From Eleginops maclovinus (Eukaryota > Chordata > Actinopteri > Perciformes > Eleginopidae), in assembly GCF_036324505.1 (NCBI RefSeq), contig NC_086370.1:18192600-18256599 (forward strand): a stretch of DNA of 64,000 nucleotides. The letters are read 5' to 3'. A program made the translations under genes and the position numbers. This document shows positions 48,113 through 59,032 of the stretch, in pieces (position 1 is the first letter of the stretch; each line of letters starts with the position of its first letter). The notes under the pieces were generated by a model. That model did no database searches. It was given only the letters and a program-made list of their open reading frames with translations, and was not told the DNA's origin.

Positions 48113-51100
48113 CGCTATTCAGGGGACAAAATCTTCCCACGCCCAACATCCAGAAATATACACAGCTGGCAAAGTAATCAAACCATCATTACGCAACAGT
48201 ACGTTTCTCGACACAGTCCCACAAGGTGAAAAAAAAGGTAGGGTAGCTGGTAACACGTATGCATCAGCAGCATGGGGAAACAACAAAACAAAAGAAAGAC
48301 TGGTGCAGTCTTCAGCGAGGCTCAGTGCTTGCTAGTTTTTGTTTTTGTTTTATTTCTCAGCCAGTAATTCCCCAAACTGCTCTGCCACTGAGTGCGCTTC
48401 CTGTGATCAATCCTACACAGTGTGCTGTTTTTAAGCAACTCCTCAGTAGGGAGTATCCAGTTGATGCGTTTATTTTTAATGTGCCAACAGATAAGACAAA
48501 CATACACTCTATAACTTTGACAGCAACATCTAATCTTTGTCAGCAATGCAATCTGCTGACATCCCCCTGTCAAGGCTGAAAGAAATCAATGAATGGAGAC
48601 AAACTGTTTTTCGCTCACATTACTGCTGCTTATTTCATACTTTTACTTAAAAATATAATTCAATAATTGCATTTGTAATTAATGTCACTGTTTCTTTCAA
48701 TGAAATGTATAAGTATCACATTAAATATTTAAAAATTGCTTTCAAAAAGGGTCAACATTTATTTTAAATGCCTATTTTTTTTAACTCTTTTATTAAGCCA
48801 ATCAAATCAATAGTTAAGCCTCTCACACTTATGCTAAAACAATTAGGGATTTAACCATTTCTTCTATTAAAAAGGCTTCAGATGCATTAACAGCCCAAGA
48901 AGCACTTTTTAGATGTATAAAAATCTGACCGAGTAATGAGAAGCAAGTTTGGAGCCAACATTTTACAGTAAATGCCATGATGTTGGATTTTTTCCAATGT
49001 TTAATTATTTGAAAATATACAGTAATTCAAAAAGGTGAATAGGTGTTTTTTTATTTGTTTTGTGTGTATTGTGTGATGGGTATTTATTATATTTCTATGA
49101 AACTGAACGCTTATACTACAATGTAAAAGACCAACTATGGAGAAAATCAGGCTCTCTTTTGAGTTCAGACTTATCTTAAACCTAAAAGAAAATCAAATTC
49201 AAACATAGGTAAAAAAAAAAAGGGGGGAGTTTGCTGCTCTCCGAATTCAGTCACTTTTGCACACCGGCACCAGTATTTTCCTTGATGGGACTGTAAGATA
49301 GTAACCAAGTGCAGAGACGTCACTTTAATAGCACAATCCTGCCAAAACCAGAATATATTTCCCTCCATCACTTCTCTTACCAGAGACTCAAGTGAACATG
49401 GACGTCATATTTCCTCATCCTAAATGGATAGTACTCAGTCGTAAAGCAGTCCTGCAGGGTTTATGCTCCGTAGACTCTCAGACTGTTTGACCCGCAGAGA
49501 CAAGACGGCAGCTTGATAATACCTGAGACTTATCACTGCCACTAAATGTAAAAATATCTGAGAGGACATTAAGGGAGAGCTCCCCAATATAAGAATTCCC
49601 CCTACAAAGAAAAAACTGTGAAGCCATTCTTAAAGAGGAAGGCACCCATCTCTTCTTTATCTCATTTTCAAGGCTTAAGGCGCTTAACATTAGAAGGCAA
49701 GCAGGATGTGCTCTGCGTTCAAAAAGTAGCAAACATCTATGATATGAGCAGGGTTTTTAATCTCAGCAAATCAACTCATACTGGCAAACAATGTTATGCT
49801 GTATTGAATTGATTGATGACTCATTTAAATCACCCTGTACACTGCATAGACTCAGGACTGCCACAGTGGTTTATTCATATCAGATTTTCTTTGGCATGAT
49901 TTTGTCAAATGTGCAGTTTTTTAGCTCTCCTTCATAAAAGTTATTATACTGTCTGGCTTTTTACGTTTTCCTGAAGTTGTGTGTGCTTACCTTTTTTGGT
50001 ACCCCTTCAGATGCCAGTTTTCTAATCGAAATGCTGATTAAAGGCAATTAGCCTAAATCATATCTTGTAACTAAAGAAAAGGTTTTTTGTTGCCACCATT
50101 AAACGGAAAAGCTTTTACAAAAATACTCACGGTCTGTTTGACCCTTAAAAGCTTTGAAACGTAATTACCATCTTCAAAAACGACTAAAAAGCTTTTCATT
50201 GATGATATTATGGGATATTTGAGTCAATGAATACAAGTCTTTTGAAATCCTTAACAGCCCTAAAAGGTAGGTTCACTGCCACAATGGTATCTGATTCTGA
50301 GAATATATAAATGAGCAGCAAGAGACTCCTAAATAGCTCTGAGCAGACCGAAAACAGCACATTTTGATAATCAATCTTTTATCATTTTTCAGCCATGCCA
50401 GCAGAGGAAAATGACACCCTCACACCCACGCTGCGTTCATCATAGTGACTGCATGTTGTTTTGACAGGAAGTTCTGTGTGCATACTGTGATGCTCAGTTC
50501 AGGAGAAGTGACGGATATCCATCAGAGATCGGTGTTCATAAATTAGCGAAAAACATCCATTGTGACGATCACTGTTTGAACCAGCACCTACAGAGAGGAA
50601 GATGTCAGTTGTAAATTAAAAGCAGCATCGAGGTCTCAAACTGCACAGAGAATGAGGCCTTTTTTTAAATGGTATAGTGTCAGTTCTACCCTGGATGTCG
50701 ACACTCATCTCAGATGCACTCAAACCTTCAATGGGTTTGTTTTATCCTTCTTAGCTTTCTGACACTCTTTGTAACTGAAGGCCACAAGAGCAGTTTCCGA
50801 GTCAGCACTCAATGTTTTATTACTTGCTCTGTTTTTCTTCGTACCTGCCTATTTTTACCTAATCTAATGGATGAGATCATGACACAAGAGCTGGAACTTT
50901 GCCTTTAATTGACATTTTTTGTGCAGTTTGTAGCAAGAGCATTTAAAGGGAATGTTGGATTGACAGTCAAGTTCAAACTAATGCTTTGTGCAAAATGCAA
51001 AACACATGATTCAATTCACTTCTTAAATGTGTTGACAGATCAATATTGTTGAATTCATTTGAAGCAAAAATTATGTTCTCTGTATTTTGTGATTTAGCAC

Positions 51101-51990
51101 AGCTCCCCGCCAGCATTCACAGCAGCAAGGCTTTGAGAAAACAGTTAGCTGTAAGTGCTACTTAGCAAGCAGTAAAGTTGAGTCCATCACAAAAGTCCTG
51201 AAGTTAACGTCAAAAACACCAGAGGGAAAACCAGTAAAGATTGTTGTGTAAGATATGATTCAGACTCGCCAAATCAACATAGTGCCGTAAAGACACACGC
51301 ACTTCTCCCTGGGGAAGGGATTATTGAAGCTATTTTTTTAAAGTTAAAATAGTTACACAATCTTTAAGTGTTTGTCCTATTTTATCAAAAAGCCGTTTTT
51401 ATGAACCAATAATGTTAACCAAAATAATTTTCATAGGACAGAGGCAGCTCTATATATAGCCTGATCTATGAGGCTACAGTGTCCCCAACAGCAAAGTGTT
51501 AGTCTCCTGGACTGATTTGTCAGACTTTGTTTTGTGCAGACAGTCCTCCAGCCATCTGTTTTTCTCTCATCCGCATCCCTCCTGAGTGGGAAGGTCTAAT
51601 ATAGCCTACTGTAGAATAGGCTACCCATTACCGGGAAATCAAGTACCAGAAATCCAAATGTGTCCACTTACATGGACATAATCATGATTTATCAGTGGAA
51701 AAAGTCTAATATGAGAAAGAAATAATCATGCTTAACAGAATAAGACTCCATACTTCCAATAAAAGGGCAGCCGGTGGCACTGCAAAGTTCTAAGCAGAAG
51801 TGAGAGAAAGGTCTCTCCGTATTACCTCGCTGAAGCAATGGAGGGTTTGAGAGAGAAAAAAGAAATGCACACAAAAGATCTGCTATTACAGGTTTAGGTA
51901 ACATAACAGATACCAGCATTGCTGTTGAAGCGTTAGTTTGAATGCCAATTACTAGTTTTTAGCAACAGAGTGCAAGACCTGTAAAGTATA
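48113..51990. other. non-coding stretch, nothing recognised
   Basis: About 3.9 kb of AT-rich DNA. Short ORFs lack domains. No repeat family was identified. Confidence 0.45.
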
Positions 51991-52389
51991 ATGCCACTTT
52001 TCCACCAACCCGGAGCCGGAGCCGATAAAGATCAGTTTTTTCGTGTTTCCGTCGCAGTGGCGCCGGCTTTAAGCGCCGAAAAACCGGATCTTTCTGGCCC
52101 CACTCGGCTGCTCGGCAAGATCCAAGATCCAATACTCTTGCTTCAGAGCGGGGAGATTAACCTGAGCAATAACCGTTCATGGCGAGTACAGTTAGTACAA
52201 GTTGTAACAAGCAGTAGCGCTGACTACAACCCGACCACACACTTATAAAAAACACACTTTATAAAGTCAGGCAACACTAAACAGGCTCAGTGTGATGCTG
52301 TTTATTTCACCTTACTTTAATCACCATCCGTTCACTGTTATTGATTATTGGGAAGAGCAGGCAGACGTTTTCCTGTTTTGTATTATTGC

Positions 52390-53493
52390 CAGTGTTGGGT
52401 GTAACGCGTTACAAAAGTAACAGAGTTACAGTAATGAATTACTTTTTGCTGTAACGCAGTAATATAACGCATTACTTCTGAAATTTGGGTAATATAATAC
52501 CTGTTACAATTCTCAGTAACGCAGTTAAAACACATTTTAAACTGAAATGATGAGGGGTTTTGTTTCTAGAATTCACAAACATCGCGAGACATTCCGACAC
52601 CAGAGAAAGAATTGTGCGGGTAGAATAGTAACTCAGTAAGCCTGTTTACTATTGGTTAAGAGGGCTGCAGAAAAAGATTCGCTGCAGGCTCCGAGAAAAG
52701 AACAGAAAAAGACAGGAGTGCGCGCGGGCCAAAGTAACAGAAGGACACGTTCTCTTGGTCTGCCTCTTGAACCCTGAGAAGTTAAGAGACTCGTGGCGGA
52801 GTGTTGATAATATGCAGCCTCTGTCCTCTGTGGAATCGCCGGCTTTGAGAAAGCTTGTCAGCCAAATCCCCGTTAACACACCAATGACAAGTGAGCTAAC
52901 ATTGCCATGGAGACTCGTTCATATACAGCAGGTCACAGGGCCGTGCAGAGGCTCCACTAACATGTTAATAATAACACACAGAGACGTAATGTTACCGGTA
53001 TCAAATGTAGATCATTCTCATATGATTAAGTTTCTCCTTTGCAGGCCACCGTAGCTGGTGCGCCACCCGGTGACGTGTTAATATAATAGGCATTCAGTTG
53101 TTAGTCGGCATGCAACGTACATGTTCACTGTTCATGCTGTGGTCATAAATAAAGCCACCACTTGCCTATGCATTGTGTATTCCTTGTACATACACACATG
53201 CATGTATTAAGAGGTATCGAAAACTTCTACATCAAATAGTATTTAGCCCACTTAAACGGAGCACGAGTTTAATTTCTAGCTAATTTTCAGCATGTACTGC
53301 CAGATAGACAGATAGCTTTATGAGTTGCAATAAACTACATTTAGCATTTAAAGCCATACTTTTGCAGTTATTTTGGTGAAAGTAACGCAAAAGTAGTGTA
53401 ACGCATTACAGTTCAGAGACAGTAATAATGTTACTTTAAAAAGACAGTAATAAGTACTGTATTACATTTTTTTCAGTAACTTGCCCAACACTG
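52390..53493. mobile_element. hAT-type MITE with GTAAC motifs, interrupted at its right edge
   Basis: Starts CAGTGTTGGGTGTAACGCGT and ends AGTAACTTGCCCAACACTG. The inverted ends CAGTGTTGGG and repeated GTAAC/GTTAC subterminal words belong to a widespread fish hAT-like family. Its 8-bp duplication ATTATTGC is present at the left (52382-52389). At the right it is found only beyond the copia element (58538-58545), proving the copia copy landed after it. Confidence 0.85.
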
Positions 53494-53495
53494 AT

Positions 53496-53636
53496 TATTG
53501 AAGTTGCATGTCTTTATTCACGTGTGCTTGAAACTGAAAGTAAACTGTCAAAGCCATAATACAAACAGACACTAGAGGGCAGTATTACACTTCTCTGGAC
53601 CAATGTCAAATTACTAGCCTAATGTACATTACAACA
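53496..53636 (-). repeat. copia 3' LTR, 141 bp
   Basis: On the minus strand begins TGTTGTAATGTACATTAGGC and ends GACATGCAACTTCAATA. Bounded by the CTGAT duplication on one side and the polypurine tract on the other. The ends match the split 5' LTR pieces at 58488-58534 and 56388-56444, which confirms the LTR boundaries. Contains an AATAAA signal near its end. Short for a copia LTR. Confidence 0.85.
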
Positions 53637-53645
53637 CTCCCACTT
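53637..53645 (-). other. copia polypurine tract
   Basis: AAGTGGGAG on the minus strand, directly before the 3' LTR, the expected place for plus-strand DNA priming. Confidence 0.7.
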
Positions 53646-53839
53646 AATTTTACAACGGTATTAAGTCTTTTATGCTAGCATACATCACTCAGACTTGAAC
53701 TTGAAGCAATATTCAAATGATGTCAAGATAAACCCTAAACACACATTAGCAAGTATCTTGTTATTCCTTAACTTCAAAATTAACCTTGCTATGCAGAGCA
53801 CTATTAAACAACATTAAACTTTATGCATTTAACCTCACT

Positions 53840-54217
53840 TTAAACTGAATGACAAAGTCCAATCTCTCTTCTGAGATATTCACACTTCTGTCTAGGTACT
53901 GGCTTTGTCAGAATATCAGCCTTCATCTCCTCAGATGGACAGTATTTCAGCTGTATTTGTCCATTCTGCACACATTCACGAATGTAATGGTAACGAATGT
54001 CTATGTGCTTGGTTCTTGAGTGAACAACTGGATTCTTCGCTATTGCGATGGCTCCTTGGTTGTCCTCATGGATCACAGTTGGTGCAGTGTCCATTCCGAG
54101 ATCACTCAGAAGTCGTTGAAGCCAGCTACATTCTTGAGCTGCCTGGCTGAGTGCGACGTACTCTGCCTCCGCAGATGACAGTGCAACTGTTGACTGCTTT
54201 TTACTGAGCCAACTCAC
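53840..54217 (-). pseudogene. copia RNase H domain
   Basis: An open frame of 125 codons at the 3' end of pol. It shows [18 protein letters not shown] (catalytic Glu region), [11 protein letters not shown] (catalytic Asp), [16 protein letters not shown] (the signature of copia RNase H) and [11 protein letters not shown] near the end. The first catalytic Asp (GFSDADW) lies upstream in the next reading frame at about 54290, so a frameshift splits the domain between 54217 and 54280. It removes the RNA strand during reverse transcription in intact relatives; this copy is broken. Confidence 0.9.
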
Positions 54218-55410
54218 TGCTCCTCCACCCAGCAGAAAAACATTGCCTGTTGTTGAGTGACGATCATCTTGATCTCCTGCCAGTCAGCATCTGAGAATCC
54301 GATCAACGCTCCAGATTCTGATCTTTCATACTTGAGAACAAGATTCAGTGTCCCTTTCAGGTATCGAAGAATTCTCTTGACAGCCGTCAAGTGTGCTTCA
54401 TTTGGATCTGCATTGAACTTTGATACAGCACTCACTGCTTGTGCTATGTCTGGCCTTGTAGCCATTGCAGCATACAGCAGACTTCCTACCATGGACTGGT
54501 AAGTGCTTGGGTTCACAGGCTTACTAACTCCATCAATCTTTTTCAGCTTGACGTTTGCATCGGCTGGAGTTGCAACAGGATTGGCATTGTCCATTTTATA
54601 CTTTCGAAGTATTGCTTCAATGTAATGCTTCTGGTGAAGAAAGACACAATTCTTCTCATGTTCTTGGACAACAGAGATGCCCAGGATGTAGGACAGCTCT
54701 CCCATGTCTTTCATCTTGTAACGCTTCTCAGCACATCTTTCAGTTCATTCATGCTTTCCATTGACTCAGTAATCAGAATCAGATCATCGACATACACAGC
54801 AAGTATCTCTAACTCTCTGAGATCTCACAAACACACAGGGATCTGATGTACTCTGTTTGAAGCCTAGGTCTTTCATGAATTCAGTGAAAGTCTTGCTCCA
54901 GCAACGAGGAGATTGCTTCAGTCCGTAGATGGACCTCTTGAGCTTGCACACTAGATGTTCCTGTCCTGGTTTGACGTAGCCCTCCGGTTGCTCCATGTAG
55001 ATTTCCTCTTCTAGATGTCCATTCAGGAATGCAGTTACAACATCCATCTGGTGTACATGCAGATTGTTCTGGACAGCAAAGGCAAGTAAGGTACGAATTG
55101 AGCTGAAACGTACCACAGGTGAAAATGTTTCATCATAGTCGGCACCATACTTCTGTGAGTAACCCTTGGCAACGAGTCTGCATTTGTATCTTTCCACTCG
55201 TCCATCACTATGATGCTTTACTTTGAACACCCATCTTGATCCTATGGCCTGTCTATCTCTTGGTAAGTCAACCAAATCCCAGGTTTCATTTTCCAACAGT
55301 GACTCATATTCCAGGTCAGCCGCTTCCTGCCATTCCTTTGCATCTGGTGTCATTAATGCCTCTTTGAGTGTGATTGGTTCTGTAATGACAAACATTGGCA
55401 TAATGATCAA
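54214..55410 (-). pseudogene. copia reverse transcriptase, broken into three frames
   Basis: The first part (55410-54784) has WDLVDLPRDRQAIGSRWVFK, YKCRLVAKGYSQKYGADYDE, the Asp-containing VHQMDVVTAFLNGHLEEEIY and LKRSIYGLKQSPRCW. The catalytic YVDD box is encoded at 54783-54794 but in another frame, and the last part (54714-54214) has MGELSYILGISV, PSTYQSMVGSLLYAAMATRP and LRYLKGT. So at least two frameshifts cut the polymerase. The order and spacing are normal for copia RT. Confidence 0.9.
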
Positions 55411-56390
55411 CAGTCACTACATCAGCATACTCCTCATATCCGTATCTTGTAGGAGCTTTTCTGATTCTGCTACTCTCTCTCATAGCTTCACTGACAGTAG
55501 CCTCGTCAGCTGGTGCTCCCGTCTCTTTCGGTGTCATGATGGTCTCATTATCTGAACAAGAAATGTACACTTCCTGTTTCCAGTTGAAGTCTGATTCGTT
55601 AAAGACAACATCTCGACGAATTAGAATTCTCCTTTTGTCTTCGTCCCACAAGCGATAGCCTTTGGCGTTGTTTGCATATCCAACAAAACGAAGTTTCACA
55701 GCTTTCATGTCCAGTTTTCTTCTCTCTACGTCTGGAACATGTGCATAAGCAACACAGCCAAACACGCTCATGTAACTCAGGTCTGGTTTCTTGCCACACC
55801 ATCTTTCATAGGGCGTAACTTCCTTCAGAACACAAGTGGGTAGCCTGTTCTGTATGTAAGCTGCAGTTGCCACAGCTTCTGCCCAGTACATCTTTGGCAA
55901 TTTAGCATGAGCTAACATACTTCTGGCTGCTTCGACTAGTGTCCTATTTTTTCTTTCAGCAACACCATTTTGCTGTGGTGAATATGGTACCGTCATTTCA
56001 TGGTGAATTCCTTGATCCTTTCATGGTGTATTCCTGAAATTCTCTGGATGTGTATTCTCCTCCATTGTCGGTTCTCAATCTAATGATGTTCCGGCCACAC
56101 TCATTGGTGAATGTTTTCTCAAATTCCTTGAATTTGCTAAGCACCTCACTCTTTTGTCTCATGAAGTATACTTTGCAGCATCTTGAGTAGTCATCAATGA
56201 AAGTTACAAAGTACTTCGATCCACTTATAGATTCAGTCTGCATGGGACCACAGACATCACTATGAACTAGCTGTAGCTTCTGCTTGGTACGAATTTCTCC
56301 CACTGGTTTGTATGGCTTTCGAGACATCTTACCCTCAACACATGCTTCACAGAAGGGTAATTCTTTCTCTGCACAAAAGTCCACCCCTTT
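55410..56390 (-). pseudogene. copia integrase, C-x2-C half to C-terminus, frameshifted
   Basis: The upstream frame (56384-55998) starts DFCAEKELPFCEACVEGK, i.e. the C-x2-C half of the HHCC zinc module, then HSDVCGP (first catalytic Asp) and IRLRTDNGGEY (second Asp). A frameshift near 56000-56020 leads to the second frame (55996-55316) with PQQNGVAERKNRTL (catalytic Glu), WAEAVATAAYIQNRLP and the GCVAYAHVP core. The His pair of the zinc module (WHQSLGH) is on the other strand at about 58398, because the inversion break falls between the two halves. Confidence 0.9.
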
Positions 56391-56444
56391 GACAGTTTAC
56401 TTTCAGTTTCAAGCACACGTGAATAAAGACATGCAACTTCAATA
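56388..56444 (+). repeat. 3' part of copia 5' LTR, in the inverted segment
   Basis: 57 bp, TTTGACAGTTTACTTTCAGT to ATGCAACTTCAATA, identical or nearly so to the end of the 3' LTR (reverse complement of 53496-53552). Followed at once by the primer binding site. Confidence 0.88.
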
Positions 56445-56458
56445 GGTTATGGGCCCAG
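56445..56458 (+). other. copia primer binding site
   Basis: GGTTATGGGCCCAG directly follows the LTR end. The same 14-mer follows the 5' LTR of Drosophila copia, which primes with an internal fragment of initiator Met tRNA, so I infer the same half-tRNA priming here. Confidence 0.75.
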
Positions 56459-56524
56459 AGTGTCGCTAAAAAGGCTATTTTTTCACGGAATTTGTGTGGC
56501 ATAGACAGTATTGTGGGATTCACA

Positions 56525-58487
56525 ATGGAAGATAAGCTGTTTATCGAGAAGCTGAGCGGACCAGAAAATTGGGCAACATGGAAATTCCAGATTGAACACT
56601 TGCTGAAGGCTAAAGGACTATGGGGCAGGTCATGGAAACGGAAACTTTAGCAGCGGATGCTAATGCACAGATTCGAGCAGATTTCCAAAAACGGAAAGAG
56701 AAGGCATTTTCTGTGTTAGTGCTGAATGTAAGTACACCTCAATTGTACCTAGCTGTCAGACTCCAAAAGAAGCGTGGGACACGCTAAGAGGACACTTTGA
56801 AAGAGACACTCTTGCTAATAAGTTGTTTCTCAAGAAGAAATATGTCAGATGTGAAATGAAAGAAGGAGAAAATATTACTGAACATTTGAAACGAATGAAG
56901 GAACTGACTGATAAGTTAGGAGCAATAGGTACTCGGATTGAGGAAGAAGACCAGATTGTTACACTGCTAGGTAGGCCTACCACAAAGCTATGCAACAATT
57001 GTCACTGCACTTGAGACAAAAATGGATAACTTAACACTACTGTTTGTACAGCAAGTGTGGTGTATTAAATCTGGAGATATATCAGGGCAGATACTCCCTG
57101 AGGTCAGAGGAAGGTTGGGTGAAAGAAGAGTGAAAAACAACATCTGGAATACGTTAAAAATGTCCTAGGTCACCGAGTGGGGCATAAACAGTTAGGGCCT
57201 AGGTGGTATAGTAAATCAGTTCAGATACAGTTGTTTACTCCCTGAGGTCGTAGAGAGTGCAGAGAGTGATGTGGTACAACAGGAGGTTGTGTAACAAACC
57301 TCTGGACTACGTCAGAAGACCTCCAGGGATGAGCAAGGCAAAGACTAACGTATATCTCACCGTATATGGGTATCCGCAAGACATGCTGTACGAACGTATA
57401 GTTCACCTTATTTGGGTACACATCCTCATGGAACATCCAATTTGACACACACACACACACACCCATATTTTTCCTATAAAGTGTATGCACAAAGACTGTG
57501 CGAGAGACTTCCACCTTTGGCCCTGGGAAGCTCACATCGCCCGTGTTGGTATCTGTTACTATGCTGTTGTAATAAACCTTATTATATACAAGCTGGTGGC
57601 TCCGGAGACTTCTCATCATCTTCACAAACATCGCTGCAAGATATACTTCACAAGCGCTGATAAACGAAGAGCAAAAGCGTGTGCATGCTAATGATAGTGG
57701 TGCTAGTGGTAGTGCATCAGGAGGTGCATCAGCCATGTCAACACAAGTATATGGAAAAATGCAGGCTAATCCCAAGGCAGTGGGAGCAGACAAATATAGC
57801 TCATATCGATGCTACAGTTGTGGGAAGGAAGGTCACCTGAAACGGGACTGTAAAAGTTGGAAAAATAAAAATAAAACCCACAAGGCCAAAAGCATGGTGT
57901 GTGAGGATGCAGAGAGTTCGTCTGAGAGCGCTTTTGTCGCTAAAGAGAAAAAACAGAATGAGATACCACAACAGGCTGAGTGGTTGATAGACTCTGGTGC
58001 ATCAAAGCACATGACATGTCACAGAGAGATTCTACAAGATTACCAAGAATTTCCAAAACCACAGTCAGTCAATCTTGGTGATGGCAGGGTGGTTGACGCC
58101 CTAGGACTTGGAAGCGTCATACTGACAATGACATTCAAAGTCAGCAGTATTAAACCTGTCAAGATGTACGATGTACTGTATGTTCCCAAGTTGTCTGGAA
58201 ATCTTTTCTCAGTGGGAGCTGCTGTCAGAAAAGGAAATACAGTGAAGTTCAACAAGTCTCGTTGCTACATACGTGGAAAAGATGGAGATCTTTCTGGAAT
58301 GGGGACTCAAAGAGCTGATGGGATTTACCAGCTGGATGTCGAAGGAAGCTCATCTGTCTGTCACAATGCATCAAGTGCATCGGTAGCTGCCAGTCTATGG
58401 CATCAGAGCCTGGGTCACACGACCAAATTGAAAGAACTGAAAAAACTGACGAAAGGGGTGGGACTTTTGTGCAGAGAAAGAATTACC
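56525..58487 (+). pseudogene. copia gag, zinc knuckle, protease and integrase N-end (inverted, interrupted)
   Basis: Gag opens at 56525 (MEDKLFIEKLSGPENWATWK), loses frame near the G-run at 56620, recurs as ETLAADANAQIRADF and then DTLANKLFLKKKYVRCEMKE. It shifts again near 56970-56990 and is cut by the solo LTR at 57056-57650. Beyond it, 57655-58487 encodes a CCHC knuckle CYSCGKEGHLKRDC, the aspartic protease motif WLIDSGASKHMTC, LYVPKLSGNLFSVG, and the pre-integrase WHQSLGHTTKLKELKKL. Frame is then lost by one extra G in GGGGTGGGAC. Reads plus, opposite to the rest of pol, because of the inversion. Confidence 0.88.
57056..57650 (+). mobile_element. solo LTR (retrovirus/gypsy type) inside copia gag
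   Basis: 595 bp beginning TGTGGTGTATTAAATC and ending GATATACTTCA, so TG...CA. A 4-bp duplication CAAG lies on each side (57052-57055 and 57651-57654). The gag reading resumes directly after it. A TATA-like CTATAAAG (about 57475) and an AATAAA (about 57571) give plus orientation. Internal genes are gone: the product of LTR-LTR recombination. The family cannot be named from the LTR alone. The minus-strand ORF of 190 codons over it is incidental. Confidence 0.82.
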
Positions 58488-58534
58488 CTTCTCTGGACCA
58501 ATGTCAAATTACTAGCCTAATGTACATTACAACA
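58488..58534 (-). repeat. first 47 bp of copia 5' LTR
   Basis: Matches 53590-53636 base for base as far as I can read. Ends at the CTGAT duplication. The next 37 bp of the LTR are missing at the inversion junction. Confidence 0.88.
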
Positions 58535-59032
58535 CTGATTATTGCAGCAATCGGATGGAATTAATACATGGGCTCCACAGGTTGCCATCAGAAGTACAAT
58601 CATAACGAAAACTACGCCGGTAAAATATGCCTGTAGAAAACGGCTTATGCCACAATAGGATAGCAAAGTAGTGAAGATAGTCAGAGGCTCCTCGCTTGCT
58701 ATTCTGACATCACCTGTCTAATGCCAGAGACACTTTCATAATAGCGTTGTGATGCCAAACAGCATCAATTCAGACTGAAACGCATACAATTATGGGGAGG
58801 GGGGGTATGCATCAGCTGCTTGTGTGACAGACAGTCAATATGAATCAGTCATAAGAGGGCACGTAAACGATTACGTCATGACGCAAACGATGACGCAATG
58901 ACGCAGCTCCACTTGAGATCCACTCGGCCTCTGAGCGGTGGAAACACAAGGGTTGCTACAGGCTAGAACCAGAAGCCAGAAATGCAAAAGATCGGATCTT
59001 GAACCGAATCCGGTTTGGTGGAAAATAGGCAT

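Larger units (their letters stand above)
53496..58534 (-). mobile_element. Ty1/copia LTR retrotransposon, degenerate and internally inverted
   Basis: Flanked by a 5-bp duplication CTGAT (53491-53495 and 58535-58539). The element lies in minus orientation: 3' LTR 53496-53636, polypurine tract 53637-53645, RNase H, RT and integrase (53840-56390, minus). The 5' half (rest of the 5' LTR, primer site, gag, zinc knuckle, protease, integrase N-end) has been flipped and now reads plus at 56388-58487; the first 47 bp of the 5' LTR remain at 58488-58534. A solo LTR sits in gag. Copia order gag-PR-IN-RT-RH is restored if the 2.1-kb segment is turned back. Several frameshifts break each domain. Copia elements are known but sparse in fish (GalEa-like group). 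Confidence 0.88.
51991..59032. mobile_element. outer TIR element interrupted by nested insertions
   Basis: Left end ATGCCACTTTTCCACCAACC, right end in inverse ATGCCTATTTTCCACCAAAC, both continuing into CCGGA. Subterminal GATC/GATCC-rich words occur at both sides. I recognise the terminus as a fish MITE. Without the inserted DNA (52390-58537) and one 8-bp duplication it would be about 890 bp. No clear target duplication was found, so its superfamily is uncertain. Confidence 0.7.

Noticed and set aside
54439..54846. 135-codon plus-strand ORF and neighbours at 53905-54502
   Set aside because: Antisense shadows of the copia RT and RNase H.
57221..57793. 190-codon minus-strand ORF
   Set aside because: Covers the solo LTR and part of gag antisense; no domain.
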